A DNA stretch of 64,000 nt from Komagataella phaffii GS115 (GCF_000027005.1 NC_012964.1:186001-250000); one strand, 5' to 3'. Positions 46,523-60,792 are shown, numbered from the stretch's first letter. Numbers and translations: made by a program. Notes: generated from the sequence alone by a model not told the origin.

Positions 46523-49500
46523 TTAAGTGTGATCATCGTTCACATACGTGAACCCTCTGAATTGCTCTTGCATGGAGAGCGACAAGACCGAGTTGACCGG
46601 TGTTAGTTTGGGCGCCTCAGTGGTAAACTCTACGTCAAAGTTTGAAACATCATGACGATCCTTTATTGTTGGAATCAACGGAGGAGGTACCTTGCATTGC
46701 ATTATGTCATCCCAGTTGATACCGTGGAAATATGGATGTCTCTTTATCTCTTCAGCATCTTCTTCGCTGGCACCTAATCTCTTGTAAGGATCTTTTGTAA
46801 GTAGCTGCTGCAATATGTCAACGGACTCCCTGTCCATTTGGATAGGATATCTTGGTTCGTCGGTAAGAATGGAGTTGAACACCTCATCTTCGTCTTCACC
46901 TTTGAAAGGAGATTTACCAAGCATCATCTGGTATAAGAGGACCCCGAATGCCCACCAATCTACTGCCTTGTCGTATTTCTGCTCTTTCAAAATTTCAGGA
47001 GCCATAAACTCAGGTGTACCGCAGAAGGTGGCCGTTGTAGATCCGTACCACATTTCCTCTTTACAAAGTCCATAGTCTGCCAACTTGATATGCCCGTCAG
47101 CGGTCAGAAGAATGTTGTCGAGCTTTAAATCTCTGTAGACGACTCCGTTCTCGTGAAAGTATTGTAATGCTAACAACACTTCTGCTGCATAGAACTTTGC
47201 TCTAGATGGAGAAAATGTTCTTTGTTGGGCATGCCACATTAAATCACCCCCACTGACATACTCCATCACAAAGTAAATACGGTTCTCTGTTTGGAAACAT
47301 TGATGAAGATTTAACAAGAATGGGTGCTTGCCTCTGTTAGCAATGATGAAAACCCGCTTCTCAGACTTTGTGCTGGCAACTTCGTCATTCTTGATAATAA
47401 AGTCCTTCTTTAATACCTTGATAGCACACAATTGCCCAGTATGAATAGACTCTGCCAGCATAACTTTACCAAAGTTACCTTTACCGAGCACTGCGATAAA
47501 TCTAAAATCATCCAAGCCATACTTTTGACGATGTCTACCATGGTGTCGTTCTGAACTTCGCCTAGCAGCTTCTTGCTTTTTGACGGCGACCTTGGTTGGT
47601 GATACATCTGATGCAACTGCTGTTTTGACTGTTTTGACTTGCTGCTGTGGTTGCTGTTGAGGGTGGTAATGATGATGCTGGTGGTGATGGTCAGTTTCCT
47701 TGGAAGATGAAGTGCTTGAAATCTGTTTCTCCAAGGCATACCCAGCTTCTGCAATTGCTTGATTAGGAGTCCGCTCGGGCTCCACTTGTGGTTCCTCCCT
47801 TTGAGGTAACACACGCTGTTCGTTGGAAACAGGAGGGGGAGGTGGTGGTGGACGCCTAATCGGTTTGGTTTTAGGCGCTTCATCAGATTGAGACAAACGT
47901 TGAGCTGCACTTGGCACTGGAGGCAACTGCTTTTGACTGATATGTGTATCAGACTTTCCACTAGATTTAGACGACATGGACATAGCTTGTCTCTGTTGTC
48001 TTGTAGCTGTTGTCTCCTTGATAGTCGACAAAATCTTACTGGCCATCTCCATACTCATACCGCAAAAGTCTGGAACCAGATGGGTGCATTGGGCGTGACA
48101 GACCACCCCACATTCAGAACATTTGTAAACATTCTTTCTAGACCAAGGCAAAATGTACCCACAATGACAACACCATTTAGTACCATGATTTGAGAACGGT
48201 TCAAACTTGTGAGGTATTCTATGATTGAGTTTAGTTTCCTCTGGATCAACATCTATACTCGACTTTGAAATACATTTGGTAATTACTTTCTGGTAACATT
48301 TTTTGTGACAAAGGAATCGACAGTCTTCACATTGGTACCCAGAATATGGGAGGAAATCACCACACATAGCACACATCATGATGTTGTAGAACTGTCTAGG
48401 AACAAACTTATGACCATGCTGTTCAAGCACTTCTTCTTTTCGCTGACGAATAGCTCCATGACGACCCAAACCACCCATGAATTCTTTCTTTTGTCCAGCA
48501 TCATTAGTTTTATTAAAGCCCATAGTAAGCAGAATCTGCCCGGCAGGTGCTAGTACGAACCAAGCGGATGCGGATAGTTGAGCTGGATCAGTATCACCAT
48601 TGGAGTGGGAAGTATGGGTCTGCAAAGATTGCAAATTGCCCTGTTGGTTATCGAAAGGATGGGAACCCAATTGCTGCGGCTGTTGCTGTTCTGGTCTCCC
48701 TGCCAGGTTTGAAGCACTCATCCAACCAGTGGCATTCAATTCTCTATCAACTTTTTTCTTTCTTATTTCTTCAACAATATCGGATAACAGAAACCAAATC
48801 ATTGCTACCGGGGTAAGGGTATCACCGACTTTGTCATAGACTATCAGTGACAATTCGTTTCCTTTCTCCACGTGAATCTGAAAAGAATCATTCACTCTTT
48901 GATTCTTGGTAGGTTTAGTTCTAGCCTTCTCAACGTCATCAATTCGGATAGAAACCAACGTTTCTAATTTCTTGGAAAAGATGGAACTGACATGTAGAAT
49001 ATCCCGAATACTGTTGATAGTGATGGATAGTGTTCCTGATAACGGCTTCTTTCTGAAAGTGTTCATGACTTCTGTGTCACGAGCAACTTCGTCAATATTG
49101 ACGTGAACATCGTGGTAATTCTTCAAAGCCATCTTCATCAAATGGATTTTCATGTCACTTTCGACCTTCCCACCTTCGGCGGCAGCAATGCTGCGCCTGT
49201 CACCATCAACTTGATAAAGGCGACTAATCTTTTCATTGGCCTCTCGGTACTGTTTTTCGACCTGTAGCTTAAACTCTAAAAGCTGCAGCATATAGTGGAT
49301 TCTGTGGCCCAATGAGGGACAATCGTACTTCAACAGATCCAAAAAAGTGAACGTTGGTGGACTAGTCTTAAGAACCTTCTGCTGAGTCAATTCGCCCTGA
49401 TTGGAGCCCCTTGCTGCCCTATTATGCTGCTCTAGTTGTAGTTTACTCAAAGTTTGCTCCAGATACTCGATGTTCTGCTGGGCTTCCCGTATACTTGTGT

Positions 49501-49630
49501 TACAATTCTGTATGATCTCTGCATTGTTTGTCTTTTTCCTGATGTTACTGGCTCCCTGAGCAATGTTCCTTTCTCTCTCAATCTTTTTCAAGATATCCTT
49601 GATTACTTCATCATTGCTTGTGTCTGACAT
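46523..49630 (-). CDS. PKC1: Protein kinase C, cell-wall integrity pathway
   Basis: Rho1-activated Ser/Thr kinase heading the cell-wall integrity MAPK cascade, 1035 residues. Order: two HR1 Rho-binding coiled coils (about 1-65 and 95-170), a C2-like domain (about 195-330), two C1 zinc fingers (about 405-455 and 473-523, each with H and Cys ligands), a variable hinge with a seven-proline run and a His/Gln-rich stretch, and the kinase (from about 708: GKGNFGKV, HRD-type YRDLKLDN, DYG in place of DFG, FCGTPEFMAPE). The hydrophobic motif FRGFTY is at the C-terminus. DYG is normal for fungal Pkc1. The whole layout equals S. cerevisiae Pkc1 (1151). Confidence 0.97.
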   Translation of the reverse strand: MSDTSNDEVIKDILKKIERERNIAQGASNIRKKTNNAEIIQNCNTSIREAQQNIEYLEQTLSKLQLEQHNRAARGSNQGELTQQKVLKTSPPTFTFLDLLKYDCPSLGHRIHYMLQLLEFKLQVEKQYREANEKISRLYQVDGDRRSIAAAEGGKVESDMKIHLMKMALKNYHDVHVNIDEVARDTEVMNTFRKKPLSGTLSITINSIRDILHVSSIFSKKLETLVSIRIDDVEKARTKPTKNQRVNDSFQIHVEKGNELSLIVYDKVGDTLTPVAMIWFLLSDIVEEIRKKKVDRELNATGWMSASNLAGRPEQQQPQQLGSHPFDNQQGNLQSLQTHTSHSNGDTDPAQLSASAWFVLAPAGQILLTMGFNKTNDAGQKKEFMGGLGRHGAIRQRKEEVLEQHGHKFVPRQFYNIMMCAMCGDFLPYSGYQCEDCRFLCHKKCYQKVITKCISKSSIDVDPEETKLNHRIPHKFEPFSNHGTKWCCHCGYILPWSRKNVYKCSECGVVCHAQCTHLVPDFCGMSMEMASKILSTIKETTATRQQRQAMSMSSKSSGKSDTHISQKQLPPVPSAAQRLSQSDEAPKTKPIRRPPPPPPPVSNEQRVLPQREEPQVEPERTPNQAIAEAGYALEKQISSTSSSKETDHHHQHHHYHPQQQPQQQVKTVKTAVASDVSPTKVAVKKQEAARRSSERHHGRHRQKYGLDDFRFIAVLGKGNFGKVMLAESIHTGQLCAIKVLKKDFIIKNDEVASTKSEKRVFIIANRGKHPFLLNLHQCFQTENRIYFVMEYVSGGDLMWHAQQRTFSPSRAKFYAAEVLLALQYFHENGVVYRDLKLDNILLTADGHIKLADYGLCKEEMWYGSTTATFCGTPEFMAPEILKEQKYDKAVDWWAFGVLLYQMMLGKSPFKGEDEDEVFNSILTDEPRYPIQMDRESVDILQQLLTKDPYKRLGASEEDAEEIKRHPYFHGINWDDIMQCKVPPPLIPTIKDRHDVSNFDVEFTTEAPKLTPVNSVLSLSMQEQFRGFTYVNDDHT

Positions 49631-50011
49631 TTAGCCGTCCAAGAAACACTTACAGTTTCAAAAATGTTGTTGTAGGACGTAGCAAAAACGATCTTGATCC
49701 AGAGGTTGACAGATCATGAGATGGTAAAGGAGCGAGCACAACAAAATACTTCGGTACACGACTTTTTTAGAATTGTGGATGCGTATTTCTAGGCATTCAA
49801 AGGTTGAGTTGGTCTGGGGAACCTTTCTTTTTCTAGTCAGAGATGTGAATTGTTTTTTTTTTTTTTTCTTTTATGGTTACGTGGTATACGTCTATGTAAC
49901 AACTAAACAGTGTCTAACGTTGGAGTTCGTCTTCTCCATCTGCGCTCGTGTTTCTTTTTTTCTTTTCTCCATTTTTTCTGTTCTTCTGTTTCCACCTCGT
50001 GACAAAACCTT
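49631..50011. other. PKC1 promoter and RPB2 3' flank
   Basis: 381 bp. Contains a run of about 15 T on the plus strand (49853-49867) and pyrimidine-rich sequence up to 50000; on the PKC1 coding strand these are A-rich tracts upstream of the start. No gene is seen. Confidence 0.45.
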
Positions 50012-54253
<4,242 letters not shown>

Positions 54254-54898
54254 ATGAGCGCCCCAAGAGGTTTAGCCACTGTATCTCCTTTGAGTAGGAA
54301 ATGGTATGATCTCAGTCAGAAAGCTATTGAGCAAGGGAAACCACATTTCAGATTAGGCCAAAAAAAAATCTATTTCCCTTCAGCCAGAGTCATTCTCCTT
54401 AGACCAAATGCCAAACACACACCATACCAGGCCAAATTTGTAGTGCCCAAGTCCTTCAACAAATTGGATCTAAGAGATTACCTGTATCATATCTATGGTT
54501 TGAGAGCATTCAATATAACAACTCAATTACTGCATGGAAAGTTTACCAGGTCGTTACCTATGCCCTTTAGGGCTCGTCGTCGTTCACCACAAATTAAGAA
54601 GATGACCATCGATATGCAGGACCCTTTCGTTTGGCCAGAGCCTCAGAATTCATACCTACAAGATGAGCTTGATCTGAGCGAAGAAAGTAAGCAATATTTC
54701 CAAGATAGGACCAGTCCTGGTGCCGACAAGAACAAGAGGTCTCTTGCGTTTGGAGGAATCATTGATCCAGAACCTGCAGCGGAGAATTTTGTGCCCAAAA
54801 AACTCAGTAGACAGATGAAAAACAAGAAGCAGAAGGCTTTGGAACAGGAAAAAAGACAGAGCCAAGAGGAACTGATTAGACAGTACATCAGTTTGTAA
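54254..54898 (+). CDS. MRP20: Mitochondrial large-subunit ribosomal protein uL23m
   Basis: Component of the mitochondrial 54S subunit near the polypeptide exit, 214 residues. The core (about residues 30-125) contains KIYFPSARVILLRPNAKHTPYQAKF, PKSFNKLDLRDYLYHIYGLRAFNITTQ and PQIKKMTIDMQDPFVWPE, all close to yeast Mrp20 (263). The N-terminus is short; a cleavable import signal is not obvious. The C-terminal part is a basic, helical, Gln/Glu/Lys-rich extension (SRQMKNKKQKALEQEKR), as is common in yeast mitoribosomal proteins. Confidence 0.9.
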   Translation: MSAPRGLATVSPLSRKWYDLSQKAIEQGKPHFRLGQKKIYFPSARVILLRPNAKHTPYQAKFVVPKSFNKLDLRDYLYHIYGLRAFNITTQLLHGKFTRSLPMPFRARRRSPQIKKMTIDMQDPFVWPEPQNSYLQDELDLSEESKQYFQDRTSPGADKNKRSLAFGGIIDPEPAAENFVPKKLSRQMKNKKQKALEQEKRQSQEELIRQYISL

Positions 54899-55113
54899 CG
54901 AAGCAGAAAAAGAACATAAAATTGGAGGAGACGTCTTACACCATTAGAAGTCTATGGATTCAATTGTATATAGTGATTGTTCCCCGCAACCCATCAGCTT
55001 ATTACAGCATAACACCTGAGCACTGGCTATAATAGTATTATTATGTGTTTATATTTTCCAGTTGTGTAGTTTGTTGTTTATAACTAAAGATACAAATCAA
55101 TTGAACTGTGGTA

Positions 55114-55869
55114 TTACTCTGACTTGGTTTTCCAGAACCAATTGTCTTGTTTAGGAGAATTATTATTTGGTGAGTTTTCTCCCTCCAACTCGTCTCTATT
55201 CACAATATCAAATTCTGCTACGGATGAGACAGTAGAGGAGGCAGTGGACGTCTTCTCACCATCAATCAAAGATAAGGGATATTTGAGTAAAGATTCTGAT
55301 AACATTGCCAGCTTCCCGAATTCCAGCAGGGGAGAGAATTTGGACGCTTGGTTTGCCTGTTTCTCCGGGACAGCAGCAGCAGGACTAGGTGCACCGGGAG
55401 TATATCTCTGAGCTAATCTGACCAGCAGAGACTGCAGCTGGTTCCAAATATTATCAGAGTTCAAGTCTAAGTTTTGTAGGCCAGATTCAAGCATGGGGTC
55501 AAGGTAGAGGAACCAAAGCAGTAGAGCGCCGTTAACTCTCTTATCGCCGCCATTCACCATATGATTCTGTAACAAGCTGGATAAAACTTCATTCTCTTTG
55601 AGAGTGTTGTATTTGGAAACATCAATTAGTGGCAGGACCAACCAGCAGTGGAAGTAGAGGTTGACCACGGAGAAAAAAGGAACGTATCCAAAAATAAGTT
55701 GGAACGGTCCACATGAAGTGATGTATAGATTGATTGAGTAGATAATCCAATAAATAAGCCAATTCACTGTGCTCTCCTTGCTGCTGGTCACAATGGATTG
55801 ATACGACTTGACTAAGGGGAAGCCTACCGAGATTACCCACCCTATAAGGCCTAGTAGTAACCCCAACAT
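55114..55869 (-). CDS. REEP/Yop1-like ER membrane protein, possible Atg40-type ER-phagy receptor
   Basis: 251 residues. The first 85 are hydrophobic with a TB2/DP1/HVA22 pattern (GFPLVKSYQSI, SSKESTVNWLIYWIIYSI, GYVPFFSVVNLYFHCWLVLP), predicting hairpin-type ER membrane insertion. A soluble helical part (about 90-200) follows. The tail is Ser/Asp/Asn-rich and contains EFDIV (F220-V223), which fits an Atg8-interacting motif, [WFY]xx[LIV] with acidic neighbours. Length, membrane-first order and tail motif match S. cerevisiae Atg40 (256 residues, tail YDFM), not Yop1 (180, no such tail). Primary sequence similarity to Atg40 is weak, so the receptor role is inference. Confidence 0.6.
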   Translation of the reverse strand: MLGLLLGLIGWVISVGFPLVKSYQSIVTSSKESTVNWLIYWIIYSINLYITSCGPFQLIFGYVPFFSVVNLYFHCWLVLPLIDVSKYNTLKENEVLSSLLQNHMVNGGDKRVNGALLLWFLYLDPMLESGLQNLDLNSDNIWNQLQSLLVRLAQRYTPGAPSPAAAVPEKQANQASKFSPLLEFGKLAMLSESLLKYPLSLIDGEKTSTASSTVSSVAEFDIVNRDELEGENSPNNNSPKQDNWFWKTKSE

Positions 55870-57123
55870 TTCGTGATAAGCGGGAAAGTTCTGAAGGAGA
55901 AGACGAGGTGAGCAAGGTGTCAGATATCACGTGCAGGAGGGCAGGAGAGTGACGTTGTGGAGTGGAGGAAGAGCAGCGCGCGCAAGTGAATAGGCGCGGG
56001 TGTAAGAAAGGTAATCTTGGTTAAGGTCTTATACTCAGCGGGCTACGACTATCGGTCTTGTTAGGCTCTAGTTAATGTTTCTGCACTGTAATGATTTCTG
56101 TTGAGCCACTACAGTCAGTATAAACACCTCTGAAGCGGTAAGAGCGGGGATTGCTAGTTTTGCCCTGATGTACGTATATGTGTGGGGTTGATTTCAGCCA
56201 GCCCGAGACAAGACGCACATCCGGAGAAGACTTCTCGGCATGGGGTCCATCATTCCTGTTAAAACATGGGACCAGGATGAGCGGAAATACTGCTGGATCA
56301 TAATTTTTCCCGAGCTTCATCTTCGCTAACGGTTCTGTTGACCCGCGGAGGTAGAGCGATCAGATTATGTAGATAATCAACGGGTGATCCTCTCAGGGAT
56401 CTCCAGACCGTTTTGTGAGGCACCCGATTGCTTATCTCAATTGCATTAGATTGAGATCCGTTGCAAGATACGCCAGTTGCTGATTCCTTGAAATCTTCCC
56501 GAAACCCTTGATCGGGTGCTTTCTAGTGAGCACTTGGCTTCAAGCAAGTTCCTTTCGGCGCGTTACCGGATTAGGAAGTAATCTCAGGTGCGGCAAGGCA
56601 GTAAGTACCCAGGAGGTGAAGTGGAATTCGAGATTGGAAAAAAAGAAAGAAAAAAAGCTACCCCTAAACGGTAGATTTCACTGAAAAAAACCGTTGCACT
56701 ACTTGACAGACAGGTGCGTCTCACCACAATAGCTTAGCCTGGCCTACAACAACAAAAGCCTTTCTTCCACGATCTTCCCTACTGCTCTGGCAGTTACAAG
56801 AAAATTTACCGTTACGTTGCAGATCATCAGGATCGTATTTTTGTGGTTGTACGGGTCTTTGCCCCCTCCACTTGCCTAGATCACTTGATAAAAACAAGCT
56901 ATATGCAAAAACCGCACCGGGTCTGAAAACCCTCTTATCTTAGCGGCTTCTTCCCGCTGGGTGCACTTCTCACCAAAAACAGAAAAAAAAAGCCAGATGA
57001 TTCAATAGCCCAGATACCCCATTATTCTTATCACAATCACTTTAGCGTCCGCTGGTTTTCTTTATAAATAACAAACCATCGCTTGAGTTTGACTTCCTCT
57101 CCACAGGCACTGAAACGTATTAA
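55870..57123. promoter_or_regulatory. Long divergent upstream region of the PUT4-like permease
   Basis: 1254 bp, the largest gap in the window. It holds three GATAAG sites (as CTTATC at 56431-56436, 56934-56939 and 57027-57032), which are GATA-factor (Gln3/Gat1) targets in nitrogen-controlled genes, an inverted CGG-N7-CCG (about 56556-56568) that could bind a zinc-cluster factor, A-rich tracts near 56638-56655 and a TATA box at 57063. A reverse frame of 82 codons (56320-56072) starts with ATG but resembles nothing I know. Confidence 0.5.
57063..57070 (+). promoter_or_regulatory. TATA box of the PUT4-like gene
   Basis: TATAAATA lies 53 bp before the ATG at 57124, as expected of an inducible permease gene with a short leader. 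Confidence 0.65.
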
Positions 57124-58884
57124 ATGCCTTTTCAGAACATAAAGAACAAGATGTTTGATAAGAAGACTAGTACTACAGTATCAGTGCATGAAGAAGAAGC
57201 TCTAGAAAGCGGAAACTCCTCTATTAACAACAGTGGTGTCCAGCAACTCTCTTACGATGGAACCGATTATAAGCCAAGTGAAGCTCCGGAAGTGGACGAG
57301 GATGATATCAACAATGTTCATCGTGGTATGAAATCAAGACACATCTTACTGATTGGTATCGGAGGGTGTATTGGTACCGGTCTTTTCGTTGGTACTGGTG
57401 CCAACTTGGCTAAAACTGGTCCAGCTCCACTTCTGATGTCTTATTTGCTGATGTCCTTTGCTATTTGGTCTGTCATGAACAACCTGAGTGAAATGGCCAC
57501 CTATCTTCCACTCAAAGGTGTTTCCATCTCTGGTTTTGTCTCACGTTATGCTGACGATTCCCTTGGATTCGCTTGTGGTTATAACTTGTTTTACACTTTT
57601 GCTATCATGGTTGCCACTGAAGTGACGGCTGTTGGTCTGATCATTGAGTATTGGAATGACGATATTCATATTGCCATCTTTATGACCGTTTTCCTCGCAG
57701 CCATTGTCATTTTGAATTTCCTCCCCAACAAATATTTTGGAGAAATGGAGTTCTGGTTCGCCTTGATCAAAGTTTTGTGTATTTTGGGTTTGATTGTTAC
57801 CGGTATTGTCATCTTCTTTGGAGGTGCTCCCTCTCGTGACAGAATTGGGTTTAGATACTGGAAAAACCCTGGTGCTTTTGCTGAAAGAATCACCCCAGGT
57901 GCTGGTGGAAGATTCTTAGACGTTTGGACTGCCCTTATTTTGTCTGGTTTCTCCTTTATCTTGGGTCCTGAACTGATTATCACTGCTGCTGCCGAAGCCA
58001 AGAGACCTCGTTACAATATCCCCAAGGTTGCAAACTCTTTCATCTGGCGTATTATGTTCTTCTACATTGCAGGTTCCTTAGTCGTTGGGTGCACAGTTCC
58101 TTACAACCATCCAAGGCTACTGAGTGGAGGCTCCAATGCTAGTGCAAGTCCTTACGTTATTGCTATTCAAAGTGCTGGTATCAAGGTACTTCCTGACATA
58201 ATCAACGCCTGTATTTTGACCTCTGCTTGGTCTGCTGGTAATGCTTACATGTTCAGTGGTTCCAGAATGTTGCTTCAGTTGGCCAAGGTTGGACAGGCTC
58301 CACAGATCTTTAACAGAGTCAACAAATACGGTGTCCCATGGACGTGTATGATCTTGGTTTCTGCTATTAGCTGTCTCGCTTACTTGAACGTCTCTGCTGG
58401 TTCTGCTAAGGTCTTTACTTGGTTATCAAATCTGTGTACCATCTCCGGTTTCATCTCCTGGTTGTGTTCATCCGTTGCTTTCCTCAGATGGAGAAAAGCT
58501 ATGATCCTTCAAGGACGTTGGGACTCAAGACCTTATAAAACCGCTCTTCAACCATATGCTACTTATTATGCATTGTTTTTGTTAGGAATGGTTGTTTTAA
58601 CGAACGGTTATGATGTGTTCATCAAGGGTCGTTGGGACACGGCCACATTTATTGCTGCTTATGTTACTATCCCACCATTCGTGATTTTATGGTTAGGCCA
58701 CAAGTTCTTTTTCAATAAGCATAAGAGGCTTCTTCGTCCGGTCAGTGAGATTGATCTAGTAACTGGTTTACAAGCAGTTGAAGCCGAAGCTGAGAAGGAC
58801 TTCTTTGAGATTGAGCAAGAGAGAGCTACTTCTACGGCATTCAACAACCCGTTCCTTAGGGCTTTCCACTACATCCTTTATTAA
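57124..58884 (+). CDS. PUT4: Amino-acid permease, Put4 (proline)-like
   Basis: Plasma-membrane amino-acid/proton symporter of the yeast AAP family, 586 residues with 12 membrane segments. An acidic, Ser-rich cytosolic N-terminus (about 1-68) precedes RGMKSRHILLIGIGGCIGTGLFVGTG, the family's TM1 signature. FSFILGPELIITAAAEAKRPRYNIPK and CILTSAWSAGNAYMFSGSRMLL follow. The region AYLNVSAGSAKVFTWLSNLCTISGFISWL and the C-terminal PVSEIDLVTGL closely resemble Put4, so proline (with alanine/glycine) is the likely substrate. Fungi have several Put4 paralogues, so the symbol is a best match. N-terminal lysines could be ubiquitinated. GATA sites upstream point to nitrogen control. Confidence 0.85.
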   Translation: MPFQNIKNKMFDKKTSTTVSVHEEEALESGNSSINNSGVQQLSYDGTDYKPSEAPEVDEDDINNVHRGMKSRHILLIGIGGCIGTGLFVGTGANLAKTGPAPLLMSYLLMSFAIWSVMNNLSEMATYLPLKGVSISGFVSRYADDSLGFACGYNLFYTFAIMVATEVTAVGLIIEYWNDDIHIAIFMTVFLAAIVILNFLPNKYFGEMEFWFALIKVLCILGLIVTGIVIFFGGAPSRDRIGFRYWKNPGAFAERITPGAGGRFLDVWTALILSGFSFILGPELIITAAAEAKRPRYNIPKVANSFIWRIMFFYIAGSLVVGCTVPYNHPRLLSGGSNASASPYVIAIQSAGIKVLPDIINACILTSAWSAGNAYMFSGSRMLLQLAKVGQAPQIFNRVNKYGVPWTCMILVSAISCLAYLNVSAGSAKVFTWLSNLCTISGFISWLCSSVAFLRWRKAMILQGRWDSRPYKTALQPYATYYALFLLGMVVLTNGYDVFIKGRWDTATFIAAYVTIPPFVILWLGHKFFFNKHKRLLRPVSEIDLVTGLQAVEAEAEKDFFEIEQERATSTAFNNPFLRAFHYILY

Positions 58885-59148
58885 ATTTGTAAATTAACTC
58901 TATACTATATATTATCATCTATATCTGCTTTTGACGTTTATTGTAAAGCGAGGACATTTTAAATGTTATGGAAATGGTTGCCGTAACAATCCCTAACGAA
59001 GTAGAAACTTCTTTTTGCTGTTGAGGCTGGTGGAGTGTGAAAAAGTCCCGAGATAAGGCAAATCGAAATCTTGAAATTCTAACCTCATGAGCACCGGTGT
59101 AATGGGCTGAAAACAGTTCCAAACTATAAGAAATGGAGATGTTCAATG

Positions 59149-60549
59149 TCATATCACAACGTCTATTAGAAAGTCCTCGTCCAATTCAGTGTCGCCTACT
59201 TTACTGGACATGTTTAATGATTCATCATCAAAAAGTAATTGAACCTTGGTACTTGAGGGTAGTCCCTGGGTAGTAAGGTAATAATCTTTGATGAAACTGA
59301 TCGGGGTATTCTTGCTCACACTAAGCTTGATAGGCTCTTTACCGTCATTACTTTTCATGTGAATGAAAAACTGACGATCAGTTTTTTTTTCATCCTTCAC
59401 AATGTCGTCTATTAGAAGCGATTCTTCATGGTCTTCAGTTTGTTCTCTGAGAGCTTGCAAATCTTTCTCTTCGTAATCAATGTGGAGAATAGTATTTTTT
59501 CTAATTTCTGACTCTTCGATAGTTGAATATCTTGATATTGGCATTTCTTGGTAAGATAAATTAGTCGATAATGCCCTAGGATATCCCATGACTAGTAGAT
59601 AATATTCTTGAACCCTCTTCAGTGGAGTATTAGAACAGACCATGATAACCTTTGAAATGTCGTCTTGGGCACATTGTAGACCAATGGTAAAATACTCACT
59701 ATCATCATTTAAATCATCCTCAATGGGTGTGATTTTTTCAATATTTTGAAGATCATTCTTTGTAGAGAGAGTCTGGAGCCTCATCTCCCTCTGTAAATTC
59801 ATGAGCTCATACTGTTGGCTCGACATCAAAGTAAGTGATAGCTTCAACACATCATTGTCAGATGCCTGGGGCGACAAAAGATTGCTCGTAATGAGAGAGC
59901 TCACCTTGAGGTGTCGTTTGATTTCATGTTCGTTATTGAGCACCAATGTTGGCTGATATTTTTTAAATGAATCCAGATCAGAATTTAATTGTTTTAAAGC
60001 AGTGTCCATAATTTTACCAAACGAGGTACCGCATTTGACCATTAAATCCACAGTGCTGTTCTCAAAATAATGCATTTGGTTAGTAATAGATACCAGACAT
60101 TTAACAGATTTGTAAGGGTCTATGATCTTCGGAACATCCGGTTCAGCTTCAACGGGAATAGGAGTGGTTGACACTTCCTTCGTAAGGTCATAGTCAAAAA
60201 GTGGCATTTCGTGTTCAATAATAGGGGGCGGTGTAACGCATTCATTATCTGTATCATTGTTCTTATCGGTAGCGTCTGATTTTTCATCAATGTCCACGAT
60301 TTGTGGTCCAGCTGGGGTATGCTCGGTGGTTTCTGACTTTCTTGTACTGCGCCTGTTTGAATTTTTCTTTGGTGACAGCAAGTTCAAATTCGCATCGGTT
60401 TTGGACTCTGATGAACCTTCCTGATCCTTGGTTCTTTTCGTTTTGGAAGTCTTCCTTTTCTTCTTGGGAAACCCAAAAGTATCATCTTGGAAAGCAAAGA
60501 AGTCGCCTTTCAAACTAGAAGCTTTTTTCTTCTTCTTTGGTGGATCCAT
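59149..60549 (-). CDS. ESC2: SUMO-like-domain protein Esc2 (Rad60/NIP45 family)
   Basis: 466 residues from the ATG at 60549 (codons above lack ATG). The N-terminus has basic clusters (PKKKKK, PKKKRKT) that would serve as nuclear signals, then an acidic Ser/Asp-rich region. The C-terminal half carries two ubiquitin/SUMO-like folds: about 290-370 (STIEESEIRKNTILHIDYEE) and the last 80 residues, ending GDTELDEDFLIDVVI, the typical end of the RENi (Rad60-Esc2-NIP45) family. S. cerevisiae Esc2 has 456 residues. The family acts in sumoylation-linked genome stability and silencing. The symbol follows size and layout; pairwise identity is probably low. Another SUMO gene, UBA2, is in the window but not adjacent. 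Confidence 0.75.
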   Translation of the reverse strand: MDPPKKKKKASSLKGDFFAFQDDTFGFPKKKRKTSKTKRTKDQEGSSESKTDANLNLLSPKKNSNRRSTRKSETTEHTPAGPQIVDIDEKSDATDKNNDTDNECVTPPPIIEHEMPLFDYDLTKEVSTTPIPVEAEPDVPKIIDPYKSVKCLVSITNQMHYFENSTVDLMVKCGTSFGKIMDTALKQLNSDLDSFKKYQPTLVLNNEHEIKRHLKVSSLITSNLLSPQASDNDVLKLSLTLMSSQQYELMNLQREMRLQTLSTKNDLQNIEKITPIEDDLNDDSEYFTIGLQCAQDDISKVIMVCSNTPLKRVQEYYLLVMGYPRALSTNLSYQEMPISRYSTIEESEIRKNTILHIDYEEKDLQALREQTEDHEESLLIDDIVKDEKKTDRQFFIHMKSNDGKEPIKLSVSKNTPISFIKDYYLTTQGLPSSTKVQLLFDDESLNMSSKVGDTELDEDFLIDVVI

Positions 60550-60701
60550 AACCAAAATTGTGCAAAATCAATCCTTAAGTGAAACAGTTTCAATCAACCT
60601 TCTTTGGATATGTAAATCTGTGTCCTCTTAAGTGTAGATTTTTGGTCATCTCGTTATCCCCCACCCTTGAGACATTTCATAAACGGTTTTCTGGATTACA
60701 T

Positions 60702-60719
60702 CACGTGTGGGTCCACGTG
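60702..60719. promoter_or_regulatory. Paired CACGTG E-boxes between ESC2 and the NDUFAF2-like gene
   Basis: Two perfect CACGTG hexamers at 60702-60707 and 60714-60719, 12 bp apart start to start and arranged as TCACGTG...CACGTGA, in a 243-bp divergent promoter. CACGTG is the core bound by Cbf1 (and Pho4). In non-Saccharomyces yeasts Cbf1 also controls respiratory genes, which would fit the complex I gene on the right. Confidence 0.55.
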
Positions 60720-60792
60720 AAATATGGAAAAGTCAGCGACATCCACCCCATAGAATCTGAGCATATTGACCAAAGTACCCCATCTGCCAGCA

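Noticed and set aside
56072..56320. 82-codon ATG frame in the PUT4 upstream region
   Set aside because: Composition is not protein-like and there is no relation to known families; the region behaves as a promoter.
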